Below are positions 45,424-54,326 of a stretch of DNA of 64,000 bases, one piece after another; within the stretch, counting starts at the first letter, position 1; each line of letters begins with the position of its first letter. The position numbers were made by a program, and so were the translations under genes. The notes beneath the pieces were generated by a model. That model was given only the letters and a program-made list of their open reading frames with translations, did no database searches and was not told the DNA's origin. Source of the DNA: GCA-2724215 sp015660315 (lineage in GTDB: Bacteria > Latescibacterota > UBA2968 > UBA8231). The stretch spans positions 22,035 to 86,034 of the forward strand of contig JAPYQE010000002.1 in the NCBI GenBank assembly GCA_029941315.1, in the 5' to 3' direction.

Positions 45424-46602
45424 TTAGTGCTGAATAAAATGATCAAAGAGTTGATCCTGCCCGGTGGAGAATTTGAGATGCGGCGGGATTTTTTCAGCGC
45501 GGCGAATAACGCTATTATCCTGGATGAAGGCCAAGATTTCCTGTGAAAGCACATCATCGCCCAATGTCGTATAGTGGCAGTGGTCATGTAAAAGGCGCTG
45601 AGGCTGTTGGACTTCACGCAATCTAGGGAGCAGGTCCAAAACCGGGATGTCCAGGCTTTGGGCTATCGCCGCAACTTTGCGTTGCGGGTAATCCTCGTTA
45701 AACTCGGCATAGATTTGCAAATCGACCGGAAAAACGAGGATCAGGGGCTGGAAATCGTGTTGATCGGCGAGGTCCCTAAAGCGATGGAAGAGGGGAGCCA
45801 TATAGTCCCAGTGTTGATCGCTAAAGCTGCCTCCCCAATCGTGCAGTTGTTCCAGCACTTCGTGGTAGAAGGCCTGCCGGTCTTGCAGGGGATCGCCTTC
45901 GTGGGGTTGTACGCGTTGCTCGATATCATCGGCGAAAGCCTTCATTTCCCCATCTCTAAAGCGCCTGATATCCATTTCGACGCTGAAGATATTGAAACTC
46001 TTGGTCAATAGCCACGCCAGATAACTGCGGTCTAGCCAACCTGGGAGCCGCCCGACCTGAAACCCATAGGACTCGCGAAGATCGTTGAGATAAAATGCGA
46101 GCACCACGATATCGGGCTGGGTGCCAAGCCCCGTCTCCTCTAAGATCGCCAGTTCGTCGCTCATACTGATGCCCCCCTTCGACGCATTGATCGTTTCGAG
46201 GGGGAGGTTGGTATCCCAAGAACGCGTTTCGACCTGGCGCACCCAGGTCTCAGGTTCCCGGGCATAATCTTCGAAGGTAATGGAATCACCCAAAAACAAC
46301 ACCCTGGTAAGAGTCTTCTCTTGCAAATCTCGATTGCGATAACCCAATGAGTTGGTCTGGATATCAATATCGCGATTCGTCAGGCGTTCATTGAGGATCT
46401 TGACCCGCATGTTCGCGCGCAACCTCGTACCGGCGGGGGTGAAGATCGTCAGGTTGTCCGGTGCAATCTTGACCAGCGTCTCGTCGGTATTGGTATCGAT
46501 AGAGACGAGACGGGGAGGGACGGTCAGCACCAGACGCGCGACCCCCTCGGCCATCAATAGCGCAACTGCGATTGCAGGGAAAAAGAGCGACAGGTTTTTC
46601 AT
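45424..46602 (-). CDS. SGNH/GDSL-family hydrolase, membrane-anchored
   Basis: A 392-residue protein with an N-terminal hydrophobic helix (LSLFFPAIAVALLMAEGVARLVL, about 4-26) that anchors or exports it. The nucleophile motif is VLFLGDSITF with Ser107; NASKGGISMSDE gives the Gly block; VVLAFYLNDLRES the Asn block; and DHCHYTTLGDDVLSQ the late Asp-x-x-His region (HCHYT). The family is esterases or acyltransferases acting on acylated sugars; related proteins acetylate exopolysaccharide. It is on the minus strand between an amidase gene and a sulfatase operon. Exact activity is unknown. Confidence 0.82.
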   Translation of the reverse strand: MKNLSLFFPAIAVALLMAEGVARLVLTVPPRLVSIDTNTDETLVKIAPDNLTIFTPAGTRLRANMRVKILNERLTNRDIDIQTNSLGYRNRDLQEKTLTRVLFLGDSITFEDYAREPETWVRQVETRSWDTNLPLETINASKGGISMSDELAILEETGLGTQPDIVVLAFYLNDLRESYGFQVGRLPGWLDRSYLAWLLTKSFNIFSVEMDIRRFRDGEMKAFADDIEQRVQPHEGDPLQDRQAFYHEVLEQLHDWGGSFSDQHWDYMAPLFHRFRDLADQHDFQPLILVFPVDLQIYAEFNEDYPQRKVAAIAQSLDIPVLDLLPRLREVQQPQRLLHDHCHYTTLGDDVLSQEILAFIQDNSVIRRAEKIPPHLKFSTGQDQLFDHFIQH

Positions 46603-46879
46603 CGTAAAAACATCGGCGGGTCAAAGCGCGAGTTAAATGGGTACTGAGCGCTGTAAAATGTAATAAATTATAGATCTTTCCAGGTCGCCAAGTCAAATTA
46701 TGGCGAATAAAATTCACTCAGATCAAGACGGACTAAATGTTGCAGTCCATGGCCTACCACTCTATCTTGAATCCCGTGATATCTGCAATTTTATTTAAGT
46801 GTATCCCAACAATACCAACGAGCGCCAAACCTGCCTGCCATCAGCACCGTTATACAAACGATCTTATAGAAAGCATCCG

Positions 46880-48220
46880 ATGTCTAAACCCAACCTGCTC
46901 TTCATCATGGACGACCAACACCGCCACGACTATCTCGGCTCAGCCGGCGCTTACTTTCTGCAAACCCCCAACCTCGACCGCCTCGCCGCGCGCGGCGTGC
47001 GCTTCTCGCAATGCACTACCAACGCCCCGGTCTGCGCCCCCGCGCGCATCGGCCTGGCCTCCGGCATGCAACCGGGCCGCCTCGGCTGTCTCGGCAACGC
47101 CGGCATCTTGCCGCAAGACACGACCACCTACTACCAACGCCTTCGCGACGCCGGCTATCGCGTCGGCTGCGTCGGTAAACTCGACCTGCGCAAAACCGAC
47201 GGTTATAACGGCCGCTACGGCGACCGGCCCTGCACCTATGGCTGGGGCTTCACCCACCCGGAAGAATGCGAGGGCAAGATGCACGCCGGCTTTTCCGCCA
47301 CACCGGTCGGCCCGTATACGCATTATTTACAAGAGAAAGGGCAGTTACAGACCTTTCATGAGGATTATATGCGACGCAGCGCCAGCAGTTGGGTCGCCGA
47401 CTGCCGCGACTCGCCGCTGGCCAGCGAAGACTGCGAAGACAGCTATATCGGCCGCCGTGCCGCAGCATGGATCGAAAACGCGCCCGACGACTTTCCCTGG
47501 CACTACTTCGTCAGCTTCGTTGGGCCGCATGACCCTTATGACCCGCCCGCCGAGTATGGCGAACGTTACCGCGATGCGGCCGTGCCTCCCGCAATCTTCG
47601 ACACGCTAGAAGGCAAACCCGAGTGGGTCAAACGACGCGTTGAAGATCTATCTCCCGAACAAGTCGCACAAACCCGCCGCCAATATTGCGCCGCCATCGA
47701 ATTAATCGACGACCAGGTCGGCCTTATTTTGGCCGCGCTCGAAAAACGCGGCCAGCTCGACAACACCTATATCGTTTTTGCCTCCGACCACGGCGAATTA
47801 CTCGGCGACCACGGGCTCTATACTAAGAGTGCCGCCTATGAGGCCAGCCTGCGGGTGCCGCTGATCGTCGCCGGCCCCGACATCAAAGGCAGCCGCGTCT
47901 CCGACGCGCTCTGTGAACTGATTGACCTCAACGCTACCTTGTGCGAATTCGCCGGACTCGGACCCCAAGCAGGCATCGACGCACGCTCACTCGCACCGGT
48001 GCTCAAAGAAGAAACCAACACCCACCGTAAAGAGACCGTCGCCGCCCTGCAAAACTTCCGCTGCATTCGCACTGCGACACATAAATATATTCAAAATTAC
48101 AACGACGTCGACGAACTCTACAACCTGTCGCAAGACCCTGACGAACGACACAATATCGCCGATGAATCGCCCGAACTTATCGGCGAGTTCTCGCGCTGTT
48201 TGCGCCAACGCCTGGGTTAA
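46880..48220 (+). CDS. S1 sulfatase with CAPAR motif, head of a three-gene operon
   Basis: A 446-residue sulfatase starting at ATG 46880 (MSKPNLLFIMDDQHRHDYLG). The formylglycine site is CAPAR (52-56), followed by IGLASGMQPGRLG. GCVGKLDLRKTDGYNG and YIVFASDHGELLGDHGLYTK supply the rest of the active site. PHDPYDPPAEYGERYRD is the usual loop. No signal peptide. The next gene (DUF2784) begins 3 bases after the stop, and a DUF3080 gene overlaps that in turn, an unusual partnership for a sulfatase. Confidence 0.94.
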   Translation: MSKPNLLFIMDDQHRHDYLGSAGAYFLQTPNLDRLAARGVRFSQCTTNAPVCAPARIGLASGMQPGRLGCLGNAGILPQDTTTYYQRLRDAGYRVGCVGKLDLRKTDGYNGRYGDRPCTYGWGFTHPEECEGKMHAGFSATPVGPYTHYLQEKGQLQTFHEDYMRRSASSWVADCRDSPLASEDCEDSYIGRRAAAWIENAPDDFPWHYFVSFVGPHDPYDPPAEYGERYRDAAVPPAIFDTLEGKPEWVKRRVEDLSPEQVAQTRRQYCAAIELIDDQVGLILAALEKRGQLDNTYIVFASDHGELLGDHGLYTKSAAYEASLRVPLIVAGPDIKGSRVSDALCELIDLNATLCEFAGLGPQAGIDARSLAPVLKEETNTHRKETVAALQNFRCIRTATHKYIQNYNDVDELYNLSQDPDERHNIADESPELIGEFSRCLRQRLG

Positions 48221-48223
48221 TCC

Positions 48224-48589
48224 TTGCCCTACGGATTGCTCGCCGACCTACTGGTGCTGTTCCATACCGCCTTTATCTTCTTTGCCATGGCCGGTGGCCT
48301 GCTCTGCCTGCGCTGGCCCCGCGCCGCGCTCGTGCATCTGCCCGCCGTAACATGGTCGGCCGTCGTCGAACTGGCCGGTTGGTATTGCCCGCTGACACCT
48401 TGGGAAAACGAATTGCGTTGGCACGCCGGCGCGGCGGGTTATGATGGCGACTTCATCGGGCATTATCTGTTGCCGCTGATCTATCCTTCAGGCCTAACGC
48501 GCACCGTGCAAATTTCGATGGGCTTGGGCGTGCTTGTCCTCAACCTGCTGACCTATGGTTATGTCTGGAGAAAGCGGCGCAACGCATGA
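48224..48589 (+). CDS. DUF2784 family membrane protein
   Basis: A 121-residue small membrane protein with three to four helices: LLADLLVLFHTAFIFFAMAG, ALVHLPAVTWSAVVELAGWY and TVQISMGLGVLVLNLLTYGYV. It matches DUF2784 (C.L.P.E....W...G ... G.FI.HYL.PLIYP is here CPLTPWENELRWHAG and FIGHYLLPLIYP). Function unknown. The start is TTG at 48224, 3 bases after the sulfatase stop, and its last codons overlap the DUF3080 start. Confidence 0.87.
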   Translation: MPYGLLADLLVLFHTAFIFFAMAGGLLCLRWPRAALVHLPAVTWSAVVELAGWYCPLTPWENELRWHAGAAGYDGDFIGHYLLPLIYPSGLTRTVQISMGLGVLVLNLLTYGYVWRKRRNA

Positions 48590-49644
48590 TCGCCATAGGC
48601 CTGTTATGCCTATTGGCCTTAACCGGCTGCGGTGAGGACGAAGCAGGGGACATGCTCGACGACTATCTTTCCCGCGTCAATAACGCCACCGGCACCCCCG
48701 TCGTCGAAGAAGGCGCCTTTGCCTCCGCGCTAAAATCCTACCCCCGCCACCGCGATCTTCTATTGCAACAAGAAGACCTGCGTATCGGCCTGCTCGACCT
48801 AGTCTCGTTGGAAAAGTGTGGGCTGGCCGAATTGGTCGCCGCGCGCAATAGCGGCCTTGGTAAAGTCTTGGCCGCAAGCCAGCGCTTGCTCTACGAACAT
48901 CGTTTTTTGGCGCTGGCACGAACTTGTCAGGATACTCTTGAAACCGACGAGAACGCGGACGGCAAATTAACTGCGCTACTCGCAGAAGTCATCGACGCCA
49001 AGGAACGAGATATCGCCCGCGCCTTTTGGAATGCTACGTTCGCCGGCCCCGAATTCGCCGATCAATTTTCGCTAGCAAGCAAACCACTGCCGATTGCCGG
49101 CGGTGAGGGCTCCGCCATTGAGGAAGCCCTGCGTTATTTCATCGACCTGCAGCCCCACCTGGGCGATAGCGCCTTCACCATCAACAGCGAGGATCTCGAA
49201 GGCCATTATTACACCTTGCAAAAATGCCGTTACGGCGGCCAACTGCTGCATTCGATGGAACACCTGACCCACTATCTCAACGCGGCGGCGGCCGCCGTTG
49301 AAAAACGCCTGGCACAAAAGACTGTCTGCTTTAATGGCCGCCCGACACCGGCCGCCCGTACCATGCACACTGTATTTGGGAAATTTTACGCCGGCCGTAT
49401 CCAGCCCTACCTGAGCCGCGTCCATCGTCAGGGGCGCAGCTACTTGGTGTTAATGGACCGCTTGGCCCAGCAAGACGAGGCGCCCGATGCCTTTCTCGTC
49501 TATCGCACAGCGCAATTGCGGCTAAAGAACCCGCAAGGTCCCTGGGCGCGCTTCGAACAAGCAATCCAACACCACGCACAAACGTGGCAGCGCCTCTTCG
49601 CGCAATGCGGGCTCAACGCTGCTGGGCCATCGCCCGCGCGATAG
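48586..49644 (+). CDS. DUF3080-like lipoprotein
   Basis: A 352-residue lipoprotein: MIAIGLLCLLALTGC gives a clear lipobox with Cys15. It is alpha-helical throughout and resembles DUF3080 proteins, mostly known from Gammaproteobacteria: DDYLSRVNNATGTPV at the start and GQLLHSMEHLTHYLNAA in the middle. Function unknown. Translation is coupled to DUF2784 by a 4-base overlap. The 3-prime end overlaps by 32 bases the convergent GT39-TPR gene on the minus strand. The block with the sulfatase could be a transferred unit. Confidence 0.72.
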   Translation: MIAIGLLCLLALTGCGEDEAGDMLDDYLSRVNNATGTPVVEEGAFASALKSYPRHRDLLLQQEDLRIGLLDLVSLEKCGLAELVAARNSGLGKVLAASQRLLYEHRFLALARTCQDTLETDENADGKLTALLAEVIDAKERDIARAFWNATFAGPEFADQFSLASKPLPIAGGEGSAIEEALRYFIDLQPHLGDSAFTINSEDLEGHYYTLQKCRYGGQLLHSMEHLTHYLNAAAAAVEKRLAQKTVCFNGRPTPAARTMHTVFGKFYAGRIQPYLSRVHRQGRSYLVLMDRLAQQDEAPDAFLVYRTAQLRLKNPQGPWARFEQAIQHHAQTWQRLFAQCGLNAAGPSPAR

Positions 49645-51886
49645 CCACTACCTGCGGATGCTGCGGACCGAGTGCGCGTGCGCGAGCAAAGGCCGCCCGC
49701 GCCTGGTCGGGTTGCCCGTTGCGGCCATAGGCCACCGTGAGTTTGAGCAAGGTATCGACTCCGGGGGCCAAAACTGCCGCGCGCTCCAAGACCGCGATAC
49801 ATTCTTGCAAACGACCCAACTCCAACAAAACCACACCCAGATTGAAGAGAATGATCACATCGTTGGGCTCGAGATCGGCCGCTTTGATATAATATTCTGC
49901 CGATCGCTTATAGTCTTTTTGGTCGGCGAACATCGACCCCAGATGGAAGTACGGATCGGCCGAGCCAAGGCTAATATCGGCCGCGCGCAGCCAGGCCTTT
50001 TCAGCGCCCTCACCGTCGCCCAACCCCGCCAACGACTGACCGGTGCTAAGAAACATCTGATATAGGTATTTGACCGTGAAGAGTTCATTGAGTAGATACG
50101 GAGTATCGACAAGCGCCTTATAGGCGGCCACCGCTTCGCCCCAACGCTCCTCCTTTACCGCCTTATTGCCCACCAAAAGCAAACTATAAGCGCCGAAAAA
50201 CGACCGACTCGTGGCCAATTCCTCCTCACCGTACCACGGCAAGCGACCGATGCGGATATCCGGCCCAGAGCGTTCGACCTGTGCAAAATCTCCGATGGGT
50301 ACAAAATGCCAATCCACCCGATCAAAGGCCGCATCTGTTGCCCCCCCAGCATTGAACTCGGCCAACCATTCAACCTGACCTTCTATCTCCGCCCAATCCA
50401 GCGAATCCTGGTGCGTCATCCGCACCAAGGGATGGCGATAAAGACAAACTAAGAATTCCCCGTTCGGCTCCCCCTGACCCGCCCTTTGCCGATAGTTTTC
50501 CAAGGTCCAATCCACGAATAAACCCGGCAATTCCGGCCCCTCCGCCAGCAGCCGAAACGAATCCTCCATTTGCTCGATCCCATAACTGTTAATAAAGGGA
50601 TCCATGCGAACCATAATCTGACCGGAGCGGAGCATCGGGATCTGTCCAGCGCCCTTGGGTATCTGCAAATAGCGTTGCCCCTGTGGCACGCGTTCGACTA
50701 ACCACTGCTGCGCCTGCTCCCGCGTGTCTTCACCACCGAGCAAAGACCGCTGTTGTACGATCGTATGGAGCGGTTCGGCCAATAACAAGAACAAGCAAAT
50801 GGCTAACAGCCCGCGACGGGCCCTAAGCGCGGCCCCGGAACGGGCTAACAATATCGCCAGCAATGGGGCCAAAGGTTGCGCATAGCGCATAAACACCGAG
50901 CTGGCCGAAAAAAGCAACAATACAAAAACTGCCACCGCCGCGATCACGACCCATTCCTCCCGTCGCCGACCAGTCGACGGCCACAGCAGCGAGAGGGCCA
51001 GTACCGGCAAACCCGCCCAACCCAAGCCATAGCGAAAATTGTGGCGCAACCAGTACCACCAGGCTGGGTCATCGCCGGCATGGCTCGTGCTCAGCAAATG
51101 TTCTCCGGCCATCGCCGCAAATGATTCCCGAAAAGCAGACCAGTCGAGCAAGACATAGGGACTAACCACCACAAAGCTCAACCCCGCGGCGACCACCGGC
51201 ACCACCAGTGCCGCAAGCGAAGACCGCGTCGCAATCTCGCGCCAGGGACGGCTGAGCAGACAGGCTACCAGCACCGGCACCAACGCCAAACCCGCCGGAT
51301 ATTTGCTCGCCGCCGCCAATCCGGCGCAAACGCCGGCCAACACTATATCGCCCCGTCGCCGCTCTTGCGCAATCCTGACGCCATAGAGCACCGCTAAGGC
51401 CGTAAAAAAACCAGCCGCCACATCGGTTATCGCCAGATGGGCAAAGCGCGCATGCAGTGGCATAACGGCTAGCACCACACCCGCCAGATAACCCCCCGTC
51501 CGGCCGTATAGCCGTCCCCCGGCTACCATACACACCGCCACCGTCGCCGCCGAAACCAACGTATTGGCCGTGCGGGCTATGGCGAGCAGATCAGCAGGGT
51601 CAACGAAATAGCGATAGGCGACAAAGTAGTCTAGTGATTCCGCACTAAAGAGCAGGAAATACACATAATACAGCGCAGAAGCTATATAGAGCGTGAATGT
51701 TGGATAATTGAAGAAATGTGGATTGAAGTCGCCGCCCAAAAAACCCAGAGGATAAAGCACAAAGGCGCGCTCGTCGACATGGGACCACTCCGGCGAGGAA
51801 AAAGGCCAGCGCAATGCCAAGGCGAGCAAGACAATCGCCCAACCCAAACCGTCTTTTAGCGGTGATGTATAGCGTATGTTAAGCAA
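49613..51886 (-). CDS. GT39/ArnT-like membrane glycosyltransferase with C-terminal TPR domain
   Basis: A 757-residue protein. The first 400 residues are a GT-C glycosyltransferase: about ten membrane helices (first at 13-28), with the catalytic acidic pair Asp38-Glu39 in WSHVDERAF and NPHFFNYPTF in the first periplasmic loop, as in ArnT/PMT-type dolichol- or undecaprenyl-phosphate-sugar transferases. Residues about 575-757 form TPR repeats (SADPYFHLGSMFADQKDYKRSAEYYIKAADLEPNDVI; LGVVLLELGRLQECIAVLERA), which should bind a partner protein on the periplasmic or surface side. It transfers a sugar onto protein, lipid A or another glycan. The last 32 bases overlap the DUF3080 gene tail to tail. 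Confidence 0.86.
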   Translation of the reverse strand: MLNIRYTSPLKDGLGWAIVLLALALRWPFSSPEWSHVDERAFVLYPLGFLGGDFNPHFFNYPTFTLYIASALYYVYFLLFSAESLDYFVAYRYFVDPADLLAIARTANTLVSAATVAVCMVAGGRLYGRTGGYLAGVVLAVMPLHARFAHLAITDVAAGFFTALAVLYGVRIAQERRRGDIVLAGVCAGLAAASKYPAGLALVPVLVACLLSRPWREIATRSSLAALVVPVVAAGLSFVVVSPYVLLDWSAFRESFAAMAGEHLLSTSHAGDDPAWWYWLRHNFRYGLGWAGLPVLALSLLWPSTGRRREEWVVIAAVAVFVLLLFSASSVFMRYAQPLAPLLAILLARSGAALRARRGLLAICLFLLLAEPLHTIVQQRSLLGGEDTREQAQQWLVERVPQGQRYLQIPKGAGQIPMLRSGQIMVRMDPFINSYGIEQMEDSFRLLAEGPELPGLFVDWTLENYRQRAGQGEPNGEFLVCLYRHPLVRMTHQDSLDWAEIEGQVEWLAEFNAGGATDAAFDRVDWHFVPIGDFAQVERSGPDIRIGRLPWYGEEELATSRSFFGAYSLLLVGNKAVKEERWGEAVAAYKALVDTPYLLNELFTVKYLYQMFLSTGQSLAGLGDGEGAEKAWLRAADISLGSADPYFHLGSMFADQKDYKRSAEYYIKAADLEPNDVIILFNLGVVLLELGRLQECIAVLERAAVLAPGVDTLLKLTVAYGRNGQPDQARAAFARARALGPQHPQVVAIARAMAQQR

Positions 51887-52102
51887 TGATTATTAAGAAT
51901 GAATAGGGCCACCTGGGGTAACACTTTCGACATTGTATTCACCCGAACACACTTCGTTAATTTTCTACAAAATATAGACGCATTAAAGGTGCTTCCAGTC
52001 AACTTTTTCTTGCTCAATTGTCGCCATAACGCCCTGGCGATATATTCTTCCCGGACCCACCCATCGCCCAATGGCGATGCTCCAGACAGCGAAAGGAAAG
52101 CT

Positions 52103-53071
52103 ATGTCTTATAAATTCGTCTTCCTCCCCCCTTCGGGCGAGCGCACCCGCTACCTGGCCGAGGCTATGACAACAGCCGTCCCCGATCTCGAAGTCGTCCA
52201 CTGCGAAAGCCGCGAACAAGCCCTGAGTGCCTTGACCGACGCCAGGGCCTGCTTCGGCACCTTGGACCCCGAGCTCTTGGCGGCCGCCGCCAAACTCGAA
52301 TGGCTTGCCGCACCGGCGGCGGGGCCAGCCAAAGGTTTTTATTTTCCCGAGCTGATCGCCAGCAATGTTATCGCGACCAACTTCCGCGGCATTTTCAACG
52401 ACCATATTTCCGCGCACATCATGGCCTTCGTATTGGCATTTTCGCGCGGCATGCACATGTATTTCCGCGACCAATTCGAGGGCCATTGGCGTCCGGGCGG
52501 CGAATCGAGCCCGGCGACCCACTTGCCCGAGTCGACCGCACTGATCATCGGCGTCGGCGGCATCGGCGCCGAGACGGCCCGCCAGTGCAAAAACTGGGGT
52601 ATGAAGACCATCGGCATTGACCCCCGCATCAAGGAGGCCCCCACAAGCGTCGACGAATTGCTCGGCCCCGACGCGCTCGACAAGCTCCTACCGCAAGCCG
52701 ACTTTGTCATCCTCACCGCACCGCAGACGCCCAACACCGAAGGTCTCTTTACCAGCGCCAAATTCGAGCAAATGCAGGACAGCGCCTATTTCATCAATAT
52801 CGGCCGTGGATCAAACGTCCGCTTGGCCGACCTAGACCAAGCCCTACGCGAAGGCCAGATCGCCGGCGCGGCGCTTGACGTCTTCGAAACCGAGCCGCTG
52901 CCCGAGGGCCACCCACTGTGGACCGCACCCAACTTCCTGATGACCCCGCATATCGCGGCGGCCGGCCCCTATCTCGAAGACCGCCGACGCGAGCTACTCG
53001 TCAAAAACTGTCAACGCCTGGCCAAAGGCGAGGCATTGCTCAATGTCGTCGACAAGGAGAATTGGTTCTAG
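52103..53071 (+). CDS. D-2-hydroxyacid dehydrogenase (NAD-dependent)
   Basis: A 322-residue enzyme starting at ATG 52103 (MSYKFVFLPPSGERT), with GAAAGGAAAG upstream. The nucleotide loop is LIIGVGGIGAETARQCKNWG (GxGxxG); the acid after it is IGIDPRI. Catalytic residues are Arg in INIGRGSNVRLADLD, Glu in FETEPLPEGHPLW and His in TPHIAAAGPY. FRGIFNDHISAHIMAFVLAFSRG is the dimer and hinge region. It reduces 2-keto acids such as glyoxylate or hydroxypyruvate, or the reverse. A strong bidirectional hairpin follows the stop. Confidence 0.94.
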   Translation: MSYKFVFLPPSGERTRYLAEAMTTAVPDLEVVHCESREQALSALTDARACFGTLDPELLAAAAKLEWLAAPAAGPAKGFYFPELIASNVIATNFRGIFNDHISAHIMAFVLAFSRGMHMYFRDQFEGHWRPGGESSPATHLPESTALIIGVGGIGAETARQCKNWGMKTIGIDPRIKEAPTSVDELLGPDALDKLLPQADFVILTAPQTPNTEGLFTSAKFEQMQDSAYFINIGRGSNVRLADLDQALREGQIAGAALDVFETEPLPEGHPLWTAPNFLMTPHIAAAGPYLEDRRRELLVKNCQRLAKGEALLNVVDKENWF

Positions 53072-53101
53072 ATTAGTTCAGGCTTAAAAAGCATTCGCAA
53101 T

Positions 53102-53148
53102 ATAAAAGCGCAGCAGCAAAGAACGATGTATTGCCGCTGCGCTTTTAT
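53102..53148 (+). terminator. Intrinsic terminator hairpin after dehydrogenase gene
   Basis: ATAAAAGCGCAGC (53102-53114) pairs with GCTGCGCTTTTAT (53136-53148), with GCAA/TTGC extending the inside and one mismatch. The run of T at the right arm end suits rho-independent termination of the plus-strand gene; the A-run on the left serves the minus strand too. Confidence 0.8.
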
Positions 53149-53227
53149 GGTCTGCGCAAAATACACAAGAGCCGATATAGCCCACCGCCATAGCAATTTT
53201 CCATCCGCTGTGGAAAACCACCAAAAC

Positions 53228-53253
53228 AAAAAGAGGACGCCGTCTCCGACCTC
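53228..53253 (-). terminator. Probable intrinsic terminator for DapA-like gene
   Basis: On the minus strand GAGGTCG...CGTCCTC forms a short imperfect stem followed by TTTTTG, about 27 bases after the stop of the DapA-like gene at 53280. Confidence 0.5.
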
Positions 53254-53279
53254 CCCCATCATGCCATAATACCGAATGC

Positions 53280-54326
53280 TCAGCGCAACCAATCGTCCCG
53301 GTGCGCTGCGACAAAAGCGTCGTCGTTGAGGTGCGGATAAGCAGCGTAGACCCGGTCGATCTCCGCCGCCTGCCCCGGCGATAAACACTCCGCCTCGTTC
53401 AAACACCAAACCCCCTGCAACAACCCCTGCCGCCGCAAAACCTCGTGGATCCCCGCGATACAGCCCTCAAAACCATTGGCCGCGTCAAAAAGGGCGGCAT
53501 TGGCATCGGTCACTTCGATCGCCCGCTGCAACATCTCCCGCGGAATCTCACCGGCCACCGCGTTGATTCGCCGGCATTCCTCAAGTAATTCTACCGCCGG
53601 CTTAGTCCATGCCGCCCAATGTCCCAACAACCCGCCCACAAAGCGCAATTCCACCGTTTCCCCACCGCGCGAAAATACATGCGGCGTCAATAAATCGAGC
53701 ACGATATTATCATCGTTGCCGGTATAGAGCGCGATCTCACCGGCGCGCCCTGCCCGGGCCACCGCGCGCAAGACATCAATCGTCTGGTAGCGGTTGAAAG
53801 GCGCGACTTTGATTGCCACCACATTTTCGATCTCGACGAAGCGCCGCCAAAAGGCATAACCCAATACCCGCCCACCAACCGCTGGTTGCAGATAAAAGCC
53901 CACTACCGGCATGACCTCGGCCACCTGCTTGCAATGCTCGATCAATGCGTCGTCATCGGCCTCTTTAAACGCGGCCAAGCTCAGCAACACCGCGTGATAG
54001 CCCAATTCCTTGGCCAACGCGGCTTCTGCCACCGCCTGCGCCGTCGGCCCCACAGCCCCAGCAATACGCACACAGCCAGGCGGCGCCTCATTTTGCATGA
54101 CCTCCGCGGCCAATTCCAGCACCGGCCGGAACAAGCCCACGTTCTCGTCGCGGATCTCGAATTGCGTGGTGTGCACACCGACGGCCAACCCGCCCGCACC
54201 AGCCGCCAAATAATAACGGCTCAGCGCACGCTGCCGCCTCTCGTCGAGCTTGCGGTTTTTGTCGAGAGCAAGCGGGTGCGCCGGAATAACCAGCCCCCGA
54301 GCCAGCGCGTCGCGCCAATCGCTCAA
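53280..54326 (-). CDS. DapA-superfamily lyase/aldolase (dihydrodipicolinate synthase-like)
   Basis: A 348-residue TIM-barrel lyase. Catalytic Tyr is in VVGFYLQPAVGG, and the Schiff-base Lys is in NVVAIKVAPFNRYQ. The GGLAVGVHTTQF segment replaces the usual GTTGE of DHDPS, so this is not a lysine-pathway enzyme. RIAGAVGPTAQAVAEAALAKELGYHAVLLS and TGNDDNIVLD are family-typical. Members include keto-deoxy sugar-acid aldolases and dehydratases, which fits uronate breakdown. It overlaps the methyltransferase stop by 4 bases and ends in a probable terminator. Confidence 0.85.
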   Translation of the reverse strand: MSDWRDALARGLVIPAHPLALDKNRKLDERRQRALSRYYLAAGAGGLAVGVHTTQFEIRDENVGLFRPVLELAAEVMQNEAPPGCVRIAGAVGPTAQAVAEAALAKELGYHAVLLSLAAFKEADDDALIEHCKQVAEVMPVVGFYLQPAVGGRVLGYAFWRRFVEIENVVAIKVAPFNRYQTIDVLRAVARAGRAGEIALYTGNDDNIVLDLLTPHVFSRGGETVELRFVGGLLGHWAAWTKPAVELLEECRRINAVAGEIPREMLQRAIEVTDANAALFDAANGFEGCIAGIHEVLRRQGLLQGVWCLNEAECLSPGQAAEIDRVYAAYPHLNDDAFVAAHRDDWLR

